Origin: Dichetophora obliterata
Taxonomy: Eukaryota > Arthropoda > Insecta > Diptera > Sciomyzidae
Reading direction: 5' to 3'
Assembly (NCBI GenBank): GCA_963920525.1
Contig: OY986438.1
Location: 73,862,136 to 73,926,135 of the forward strand
Length of the DNA: 64,000 bases
The position numbers were made by a program, and so were the translations under genes. The notes below the pieces were generated by a model. It searched no databases, was not told the origin of the DNA, and saw only the letters and a list, made by a program, of their open reading frames with translations. Within the stretch, counting starts at the first letter, position 1. Each line of letters begins with the position of its first letter. Shown here one piece after another: positions 54,710 through 64,000 of this stretch.

Positions 54710-55607
54710 TGTTGTGACTCACAACGATGTATTCCCCAAAATATTGTCTTTTTACTAGTGGCCAAGTGCTGGCAATGAAAGTTGATCCACCGCAACAACT
54801 AAGCGAGCGATCAACATTCATTGCATTGCGGCACTTTTATATGAATTCAATGCCAAGGCCGGTAAAATAAACAAACCAAAAGTAAGACAATAAAATGAAC
54901 ACTGATCTACCGCAACAACAACTGGGCGATCAGTTTTCATTTTATTTAAAGACAATAAAATAAAGCCAACAATTTACTTCTGTGCGGCCAGCGTAAACTG
55001 CTGAGCATGCAAAAACCAGAGGTAAATTGATTGTAATATTTTATTGTTGTATTTAACATAAACACAGTTTGGCAAAACAAATATAATTTAAATAAGAATT
55101 TAATGTTGGAATATGACCCAATTACACATGTTATACATGTTTGTATGTTTGCTTAGCCAAAGTTGGCACCATTAAATAAATATGTAAGAATATGTTTAAT
55201 AAGAACTTAATAATGAACTTAATTTAAGCCAAAGGCGGAAGATAAACCGCTGATTAATCAATAAGTAGAATTAAGTTTGTAAAAATGAAGAAGAAGAAGC
55301 GCGGCCAGATATGTTATAAATATCTGGTCCCCGCTAAAATAAAGATGGATTGATGTACTTTAAACTAAAACGGTTGCAGTCAATTTCTTTTCACGGAAGC
55401 AGACCAGATTTCCGATTTGGAAAAACCCAAAAGTAAGTATAAACTAAAACCTCCACGCCTGAATGCACCTACGGGTGACGGCGACAGAGGTATTTTTTTT
55501 GAGTAGCTTGCCAGTGGCGCTCTTAAGCGCCGGCAAACAACCCATAGGTAGGACGTCGCTCGGCGACTGTTAGGACCAACGCGTATCCTCTCAGAGGGGA
55601 TACAACA
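54710..55607 (+). repeat. 3' LTR (898 bp)
   Basis: Same ends as the 5' LTR. Differences seen: four single-base changes, plus a block near 55554-55568 (GTCGCTCGGCGACTG) that replaces a slightly longer 5' LTR sequence. AATG follows at 55608-55611. Confidence 0.9.
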
Positions 55608-55611
55608 AATG

Positions 55612-56397
55612 CCTGCGAGGGCAATTTGATAATTCCGTGAAAAATTAAACAAGGAATGATTTTTACGGCATAAAATATTTTATTTCTCAATATAGTCTCC
55701 TTTTAGCTCGAAACACTTCGTCAAACGTACCTTCAATTCTTTGATCCCATCCGAAAAATATGTTTTCGGAAGGTTCTCAAAATAAGCCTCTGTTTCGGTG
55801 GCCGCCGAGCCATTTCTTCAGGTTTGGAAACAGAAAATAGTCGGAGGGTGACAAATCTGGAGAATATGCTGGATGAGGAAGCAATTCGTATTTGAATTCA
55901 TGGAATTTTGCCATGGGAGCTGGGCATGTGTGAACGTGCGCACTGTCTTGATGAAAGTGCTCTTTTTTTCTCGCCACATGGGGACGTTTCTGTTTCAAAG
56001 TGTCACTGAAACGGTCCTATTCGGCTGCATAGTATTCACCATTGATCGTTTTTTTCGGTGGAAGGTAACCGATATAGATTATACCGCGTTTATCCCAAAA
56101 TTCTGCTGCCATAATCTTTCCGGCCGATAGCACCATATTCGCCTTCTTCGGAGCTCGTTCGGTCGGTGAAGTTTACTGTTTCGACTGTGTAGTGATGGAC
56201 CCATGTTTCGTCTACGGTTACTAATCGACGCAAAAATCCTTTTTAAGGTTTTATTACCCAAGCATAAAGTGAGGTGGCTCAGCTGGAAGTAGCGTAGTGC
56301 AACATTGCCTCGAGGATAAACAATTACCGAAATCGTAGTCCAACGTAGTGCAGACGATTTGTAGCCCGCAGAAAATTTGTTATAAAGGCACCAAAGT
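55612..56397 (-). pseudogene. mariner transposase relic, catalytic and C-terminal part
   Basis: Minus strand, starting from the satellite border: FLRRLVTVDETWVHHYTVE (first catalytic Asp), GRKDYGSRILG, then EHFHQDSAHVHTC (second), LLPHPAYSPDLSPSDYFLFP (third, DD34D type) and KKWLGGHR. The 3' end GAGGGCAATTTGATAATTCC resembles the terminus seen at 32190. Several stops and shifts. The N-terminal part is replaced by the TAATAAAT array. This belongs to a mariner family distinct from the DD41D copy. Confidence 0.85.
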
Positions 56398-59300
56398 TTA
56401 ATAAATTAATAAATTAATAAATTAATAAATTAATAAATTAATAAATTAATAAATTAATAAATTAATAAATTAATAAATTAATAAATTAATAAATTAATAA
56501 ATTAATAAATTAATAAATTAATAAATTAATAAATTAATAAATTAATAAATTAATAAATTAATAAATTAATAAATTAATAAATTAATAAATTAATAAATTA
56601 ATAAATTAATAAATTAATAAATTAATAAATTAATAAATTAATAAATTAATAAATTAATAAATTAATAAATTAATAAATTAATAAATTAATAAATTAATAA
56701 ATTAATAAATTAATAAATTAATAAATTAATAAATTAATAAATTAATAAATTAATAAATTAATAAATTAATAAATTAATAAATTAATAAATTAATAAATTA
56801 ATAAATTAATAAATTAATAAATTAATAAATTAATAAATTAATAAATTAATAAATTAATAAATTAATAAATTAATAAATTAATAAATTAATAAATTAATAA
56901 ATTAATAAATTAATAAATTAATAAATTAATAAATTAATAAATTAATAAATTAATAAATTAATAAATTAATAAATTAATAAATTAATAAATTAATAAATTA
57001 ATAAATTAATAAATTAATAAATTAATAAATTAATAAATTAATAAATTAATAAATTAATAAATTAATAAATTAATAAATTAATAAATTAATAAATTAATAA
57101 ATTAATAAATTAATAAATTAATAAATTAATAAATTAATAAATTAATAAATTAATAAATTAATAAATTAATAAATTAATAAATTAATAAATTAATAAATTA
57201 ATAAATTAATAAATTAATAAATTAATAAATTAATAAATTAATAAATTAATAAATTAATAAATTAATAAATTAATAAATTAATAAATTAATAAATTAATAA
57301 ATTAATAAATTAATAAATTAATAAATTAATAAATTAATAAATTAATAAATTAATAAATTAATAAATTAATAAATTAATAAATTAATAAATTAATAAATTA
57401 ATAAATTAATAAATTAATAAATTAATAAATTAATAAATTAATAAATTAATAAATTAATAAATTAATAAATTAATAAATTAATAAATTAATAAATTAATAA
57501 ATTAATAAATTAATAAATTAATAAATTAATAAATTAATAAATTAATAAATTAATAAATTAATAAATTAATAAATTAATAAATTAATAAATTAATAAATTA
57601 ATAAATTAATAAATTAATAAATTAATAAATTAATAAATTAATAAATTAATAAATTAATAAATTAATAAATTAATAAATTAATAAATTAATAAATTAATAA
57701 ATTAATAAATTAATAAATTAATAAATTAATAAATTAATAAATTAATAAATTAATAAATTAATAAATTAATAAATTAATAAATTAATAAATTAATAAATTA
57801 ATAAATTAATAAATTAATAAATTAATAAATTAATAAATTAATAAATTAATAAATTAATAAATTAATAAATTAATAAATTAATAAATTAATAAATTAATAA
57901 ATTAATAAATTAATAAATTAATAAATTAATAAATTAATAAATTAATAAATTAATAAATTAATAAATTAATAAATTAATAAATTAATAAATTAATAAATTA
58001 ATAAATTAATAAATTAATAAATTAATAAATTAATAAATTAATAAATTAATAAATTAATAAATTAATAAATTAATAAATTAATAAATTAATAAATTAATAA
58101 ATTAATAAATTAATAAATTAATAAATTAATAAATTAATAAATTAATAAATTAATAAATTAATAAATTAATAAATTAATAAATTAATAAATTAATAAATTA
58201 ATAAATTAATAAATTAATAAATTAATAAATTAATAAATTAATAAATTAATAAATTAATAAATTAATAAATTAATAAATTAATAAATTAATAAATTAATAA
58301 ATTAATAAATTAATAAATTAATAAATTAATAAATTAATAAATTAATAAATTAATAAATTAATAAATTAATAAATTAATAAATTAATAAATTAATAAATTA
58401 ATAAATTAATAAATTAATAAATTAATAAATTAATAAATTAATAAATTAATAAATTAATAAATTAATAAATTAATAAATTAATAAATTAATAAATTAATAA
58501 ATTAATAAATTAATAAATTAATAAATTAATAAATTAATAAATTAATAAATTAATAAATTAATAAATTAATAAATTAATAAATTAATAAATTAATAAACTA
58601 ATAAACTAATAAATTAATAAATTAATAAATTAATAAATTAATAAATTAATAAATTAATAAATTAATAAATTAATAAATGAATAAATGAATAAATTAATAA
58701 ATTAATAAATTAATAAATTAATAAATGAATAAATTAATAAATTAATAAATTAATAAATTAATAAATTAATAAATTAATAAATTAATAAATTAATAAATTA
58801 ATAAATTAATAAATTAATAAATTAATAAATTAATAAATTAATAAATTAATAAATTAATAAATTAATAAATTAATAAATTAATAAATTAATAAATTAATAA
58901 ATTAATAAATTAATAAATTAATAAATTAATAAATTAATAAATTAATAAATTAATAAATTAATAAATTAATAAATTAATAAATTAATAAATTAATAAATTA
59001 ATAAATTAATAAATTAATAAATTAATAAGTTAATAAGTTAATAAATTAATAAATTAATAAATTAATAAATTAATAAATTAATAAATTAATAAATTAATAA
59101 ATTAATAAATTAATAAATTAATAAATTAATAAATTAATAAATTAATAAATTAATAAATTAATAAATTAATAAATTAATAAATTAATAAATTAATAAATTA
59201 ATAAATTAATAAATCAATAAATTAATAAATTAATAAATTAATAAATTAATAAATTAATAAATTAATAAATTAATAAATTAATAAATTAATAAATTAATAA

Positions 59301-59950
59301 ATTAATAAATTAATAAATTAATAAATTAATAAATTAATAAATTAATAAATTAATAAATTAATAAATTAATAAATTAATAAATTAATAAATTAATAAATTA
59401 ATAAATTAATAAATTAATAAATTAATAAATTAATAAATTAATAAATTAATAAATTAATAAATTAATAAATTAATAAATTAATAAATTAATAAATTAATAA
59501 ATTAATAAATTAATAAATTAATAAATTAATAAATTAATAAATTAATAAATTAATAAATTAATAAATTAATAAATTAATAAATTAATAAATTAATAAATTA
59601 ATAAATTAATAAATTAATAAATTAATAAATTAATAAATTAATAAATTAATAAATTAATAAATTAATAAATTAATAAATTAATAAATTAATAAATTAATAA
59701 ATTAATAAATTAATAAATTAATAAATTAATAAATTAATAAATTAATAAATTAATAAATTAATAAATTAATAAATTAATAAATTAATAAATTAATAAATTA
59801 ATAAATTAATAAATTAATAAATTAATAAATTAATAAATTAATAAATTAATAAATTAATAAATTAATAAATTAATAAATTAATAAATTAATAAATTAATAA
59901 ATTAATAAATTAATAAATTAATAAATTAATAAATTAATAAATTAATAAAT
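56398..59950. repeat. Satellite array of 8-bp unit TAATAAAT, about 444 copies
   Basis: A 3.55-kb array with exact 8-bp period and 100% A/T except at a few units. Variant units occur only at about 58595-59215: AACTAATAAACT (two neighbours), AATGAATAAATGAAT (two neighbours plus one single near 58727), AAGTTAATAAGTT (two neighbours), and AATCAATAA (one). It begins inside the mariner relic and ends at a T-run. Every unit contains AATAAA on the plus strand and ATTTA on the minus strand. All six frames are closed by stops. Confidence 0.95.
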
Positions 59951-60904
59951 TTTTTTTTTGTCATTTTTCTTTCGACCTCAAAAAAACGGGGTTTTTTTGT
60001 TCATTCAAAACACATTTTTTTTGTATTTACACAGTTTATTACTGTTGTTTTTTTTTAATTTTGTGAGAAAAAATCTCATATTCGTTTTTGTAAACTTTTT
60101 TATGTCCGTTTTTTGAATTAAGGATTTTTTTTTTATATTTGCCGATGAGCATCGATGGCGTCAAATTATGTTTTTCGGTGGTAAACTTCGATAGTTTTGT
60201 TTCAATACTTATCCTTACTTTATAGCACGGCTAATCTGCTGGCATCACTTTATTGCACCAGCAGGATGGTGTCTTATACCTATAGACCACCTACCAAAAT
60301 AAAATCTATATCAAATAGAAAACATGTTTTCCCATTTCATAAATTTAAAACATTTATTTGTTGGAGTTTATTAATTTGGAAATTGAATTAAGGAAAAGAA
60401 GCTTAGATAACCTCGTCACTAGAAGCCTGTTTCTTTCTTGAGTGATGGCTGCTCCAGCTTCCAAGAACAAGTGTTCGCTGGGTACAGATATAGCATTCCA
60501 ATCTTCGCAAGTTTTGAAAATAGAAATTTCATGTCATCCTAAATTTCAATCGCAGTTTTTTTTATTGGGGGAATAGGAGACTACAGGTACGTCTGCACTT
60601 CTGTTACGCTTACACTTACTATTGAATATGCATCAAAATATTTATTTTTTATGTTATTGTGTATTAGCTTATTGTGGTATTTCCCAGATGTCAGATTGTG
60701 AATCGGCTAAAAATGAGCAAACGATTCGATGTTATTCCTTTTCAGACTGATGTATCGACGATGTATCGCTCATAAGAACATAGATGTTAACATCGATGTT
60801 TATGAACGATATATCGCCGATGACGATACTTCGTTTGCATCGTTTGCATCCCTAATAGGGCATGGAAGAAATATGTTTGTAGTTTTGACTTAATCACCTA
60901 GAAA
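59951..60904. other. Intergenic DNA with CATCGATG-type cluster near 60730-60860
   Basis: No gene recognised. A 64-codon plus-strand frame at 60197 has no known similarity. The cluster GATGTATCG, CATCGATG, GATATATCG is followed by TTGCATCCCTAAT. Confidence 0.45.
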
Positions 60905-62830
60905 CATACAAACGTTTGTTACTGGAATTTGAGAGTTGCTCAGCTGCATTATATAATGAGTATTTTGATAATATGAAGCTGAGTATTTTGTCTGATCCAA
61001 GAAAATTTTGGGGATTTATTAATGTTAAGAAGAAGACTGATGTATTTCTTTCTTCTTTCAAACTTCAGGATGGATTTACTGACGAATCCACCATTATTTG
61101 TGGCTTATTTGCCAATCTTTTTAAAAAATCATTTTGTTCAGATTCTTTTAATCCTGATTTAGCGTATTTTGATTATATCGTTGTTCATATAATCAAAATA
61201 CAGAGTTTCTTTGGGGCATATATCTTTTACCTCAGAGAATATTTTTAAGTATATTGAATCAATCGGTGAGGATTTTAGCGCTTGAACAGATGGAATTCCT
61301 GCCGCAGTGTTAAAACAATGCGGCTCCATTTTTTGTCAGCCACTCTCGTTACTTTTTAATAAATCAATTAATGAAAGTAATTTTCCTCTTTTTTGGAAAA
61401 AATCTTATATAAGTCCTATTTACAAAAAAGGTTGCAGGAATGACGTCACTAATTATAGGCCTTTCGCTAAATTGTCTTCGATTCCTAAACGTTTTGAGCG
61501 AATAGTGTACGATCGAGTGAAAATTCATTGTGATCAAGTCATGACAACTCGTCAGCATGGTTTTGTTACTGGCAGAACCACTGTGTCTAATCTCCTTGAT
61601 TTCACTACATTCTGCTTAAAATCTATTGATTCTGGTAGCCAGGTCGATTGTATTTACACTGACTTTAGCAAAGCTTTTGATAAATTACCACATAATCTAA
61701 TTTTATTTAAACTTAAATTATAGGGATTTCCACAATATTTTGTGAACTGGATCAAATCGTATTTGATGGAGCGATCTTATCAAATACGGTTCCGAGACGT
61801 GTTGTCTTCTGAATTTGTTGCAGAATCGGGTGTTCTTCAAGGAAGCCACCTGGGTCCACTTCTGTTTATTTTGGCAATTAATGATGTTACCCACGTCATC
61901 AAATACTCTCATTTGCTTATTTATGCAGATGATATGAAAATATACAGAACAATTGATTCTAATGACAATTCAGACCTGCTTCAGTCAGACTTGAACTCCT
62001 TTGAGGTTTGGTGTTCTAAAAATAACATGTTTTAAATCCATATAAATGCCAAACTATGACCTTTTCGCGTAAAAGGAACAATTTTATTTTTGATTACAAA
62101 ATTAAAGATACTGCTTTAAGTCGTGTAACTTCCATCAAAGACCTTAGTATATGCATGGATTCTAAATTGTCGTTTAACATGCATATTGATAGAATTTGTA
62201 AAAAAGCGTCTTCTATGCTTGGTTTTATAAAACGTTGGGCCAAAGAGTTTTATAGCTTAATAACAACTACAACTCTGTATTATTCAATCGTGTGTCCTCA
62301 CTTGGAGTACGCAAGTCAAGTATGGTCCCCACATTACAATGTGCATGTTGATCGTATAGAAAGAATTCAAAAACGTTTTGTTCGGTTTGCTCTAAGAGGC
62401 TTGAGTGGAACTGACACATTTAATCTTCCTCCATATGAGGATCGTTTAAAATTATTAAAGATGCAATCTTTAAGTGAGAGTAGGATATCTGCTGATATCG
62501 TATACTTACACCTACTTATAACTGGTGTATTCGATTCTCCAGAACTTCTTTCTCTTGTAAATTTTAACACTAACCGTAGAAGCAGTAGAAACTCTAACAA
62601 CTTGATTTATTTACCATTTAGTAGAATAAATTATATGTTAACTGCTCCATTAAATCGCATGAGTACCTTTGTTAACAACTGTAGCGTATTTGATGTTAAC
62701 TTGTCGAAAGGTCAACTCAAAAGTAGATTGAAAGCTAATGTATGATTAGATATATGTAAACGCATGGTTAGTTGTTATGTCTTGTGTTGTCCCTAAGCCC
62801 AACCCATATTATGGTGGGCAAATTTTTCTC
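60905..62830 (+). pseudogene. Non-LTR retrotransposon RT, 5'-truncated and decayed
   Basis: Begins at the pre-RT segment (SDPRKFWGFINVKKKTD). It continues with GIPAAVLKQCGS after a TGA at about 61284, VTNYRPFAKLSSIPKRFERI, RQHGFVTGRTTVSNL and CIYTDFSKAFDKL (catalytic Asp). A TAG near 61721 follows, then ESGVLQGSHLGPLLF (usual GVPQG changed to GVLQG) and LIYADDMKIY. A one-base deletion near 62033 is followed by MTFSRKRN, GFIKRWAKEF, LPPYEDRL and the terminal stop at 62743-62745. The 3' UTR has a CCAACCC...GGTGGGC hairpin. Same clade as 49429-52377. Confidence 0.85.
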
Positions 62831-62869
62831 CCTTTTGGCTTTTTATTGGACCACTTTTAACGATATCTT

Positions 62870-63248
62870 TGAGTTATTTCAATGATATTGGGTTGGTTCT
62901 TAAAATGATATATTGCGGCGAAGGTTTGAAAAAGCTGAGCTCTATTGTTATTGCATGTTTTAACAGCGCAGCAACAACAACACATTCTTGGTGCTTTGTT
63001 TATAAAAGTTCTTATCGCAGCTGTGTGTCTAATCAGCATATTTCCACACTGCTGGTATGCATCTACATACAGCTGCTTCGATACGTATGTATGTGCGAAT
63101 ATACGTATCGAAGCAAAGCTTAGATTAAGAACATTAAGCATTTCATAAAGCAATTTTAATTCTACTGTGTGGAGTTTTAATAAAACTTCCAAATAAAAAG
63201 ACATATAACTATGTTAAAGAATTAACATAGCTAAGGTGACATTTTACA
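62870..63248 (+). mobile_element. Possible LTR at the window edge
   Basis: A TATA-like GTTTATAAAAG (about 62998) is followed by AATAAAAC and AATAAAAAG signals (about 63179-63200). The segment ends TTTTACA directly before TGGCGATCATGACA (63249-63262), which resembles a tRNA-Arg primer site (CGACCGTGACA with two changes). The 5' end is undefined and no gag appears before 64000. Confidence 0.35.
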
Positions 63249-63262
63249 TGGCGATCATGACA

Positions 63263-64000
63263 AAAACCGTGTCTTTAAAGTGAAGCAGATAGTGAAAAAA
63301 CAAAACATTTTGGAGAATTTGTAACGAAAGAACGATGGGAGCTTAAATCAATATTAATAATAAACCAATAAAGTTTAGTATAAAGAAAACTTAAGTGTCA
63401 TTTTTCTCCCAAGAATTTAAAATTAAAATATAAATATTCAAACTAAAAGTTAATTTGACATTTCCAACAACAAAATGCTGAGGCAGTTTTAAATGCATAA
63501 AGTGCTGCAGTTATTAACTAACAAACATCAAAAATAACTTCATCGACAATAACCCCATTCGTCAACAATAACCTCATCGTAATGAACTTCATCATCAAGG
63601 AAATCGTTAACGAATAATTCATCATGTGCGGACCAAAGCCTAATTTTGAAAAATCACAAGCTAACGTGATCATCGAAATAGATGTCAACTGCATGAACTT
63701 CTCATTCTGTTTTTGTTAATTAAGTTATAAACGGTACATAGAAAATATTTGAAAAATAACATATAATAGCAAAGCAGCAATTGAAGGCACAACTGTAAGA
63801 CCGTCCAACTTCATATTAGTTTATAAAAAAAAAAATTATAATAATTTTTTTACGTAGAACATAAGCAAATTTGAGTCTCGTCCCTAATTTAAGTTGATGG
63901 CATTGTGGACAGAAATACTAAAAAGCTAGATAAAATACAAAACTAACTTTGCAAAATCGTACAAGTGTGTATATAGGAAGAAAAAACCTAAATTTTCTCA
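63263..64000. other. A-rich sequence to window end, no gene seen
   Basis: Repeats of the word type CATCGTAATGAAC / CGTCAACAATAACC near 63540-63610. No coding similarity; might be the leader of the putative LTR element before it. Confidence 0.4.

Larger units (their letters stand above)
44232..55607 (+). mobile_element. Pol-less errantivirus-like LTR retrotransposon (with nested non-LTR element)
   Basis: Both LTRs, PBS, PPT and AATG duplications (44228-44231, 55608-55611) are present. It encodes intact Gag and a -1 frameshift ORF with a protease motif. The interior otherwise holds only AT-rich DNA, a 59-bp tandem repeat and a foreign non-LTR element. No RT, RNase H, integrase or env of its own is seen. 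The LTRs differ by about four substitutions and one short block in ~900 bp, so the insertion is recent. That implies mobilisation by enzymes from another element. Confidence 0.85.

Noticed and set aside
56398..59950. Regular array as CRISPR or telomere repeat
   Set aside because: The 8-bp unit has no spacers and is not a telomerase repeat; flies in any case lack telomerase repeats. It is a simple satellite.
62857..63204. 115-codon minus-strand frame as a gene
   Set aside because: Overlaps a possible LTR with plus-strand TATA and polyadenylation signals; no protein similarity recognised.

Overview
This window looks like transposon-rich, AT-rich heterochromatin of an insect, most likely a fly (Diptera). 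I found no convincing host gene. Nearly every coding signal belongs to a mobile element of an insect type: jockey/CR1-type non-LTR retrotransposons, an errantivirus-like LTR retrotransposon primed by tRNA-Ser, two hAT transposons, mariner relics, a DD41D (rosa-type) mariner, a Transib-like relic, a piggyBac-like MITE and several other inverted-repeat elements. DD41D mariners were first described in tephritid fruit flies, so a tephritid or related fly is a reasonable guess; nothing in the sequence proves it.

Layout. 0-10.5 kb holds foldback/MITE elements (490-2335, 3835-4482, 6424-6551, 10221-10381), a ~148-bp repeat family and a short RT relic (7.3-8.1 kb). 10.5-29.3 kb is one non-LTR retrotransposon (element A: ORF1 with PHD finger, polyglutamine and coiled coil, then ORF2 endonuclease-RT). 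It is split by four insertions whose target-site duplications I could define: a hAT-related foldback element (12079-18515), a second hAT element with two introns (18590-21826), a 682-bp MITE (22073-22754) and a 2.7-kb solo LTR (24701-27397). Removing each insertion with one target copy restores the reading frame at that point. 29.7-37 kb carries MITEs of several types, a second LTR fragment and pieces of a mariner.

38.0-43.2 kb is a second non-LTR element (element D), interrupted by a nearly intact 1.3-kb DD41D mariner with an open 361-codon transposase. A RAG1/Transib-like relic follows on the minus strand.

44.2-55.6 kb is the most interesting part. It is a complete LTR retrotransposon with almost identical LTRs, AATG target duplications, a PBS and a PPT. 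It has an intact gag and a textbook -1 frameshift signal (GGGAAAC, 5-nt spacer, 10-bp stem) leading into a repeat-rich ORF with a protease DSGA motif. It has no reverse transcriptase, RNase H, integrase or env of its own. It has repeated hairpins in its leader and a 59-bp tandem repeat near its 3' end. An unrelated, fully open 982-codon endonuclease-RT ORF of a non-LTR element sits inside it.

55.6-56.4 kb is a reverse-oriented mariner relic that runs into a 3.55-kb array of the 8-bp unit TAATAAAT (56398-59950). The last 3.1 kb holds another decayed non-LTR RT and a possible start of an LTR element at the window edge. The window therefore records successive waves of insertion. The open DD41D transposase, the open 982-codon ORF and the pol-less LTR element appear youngest.
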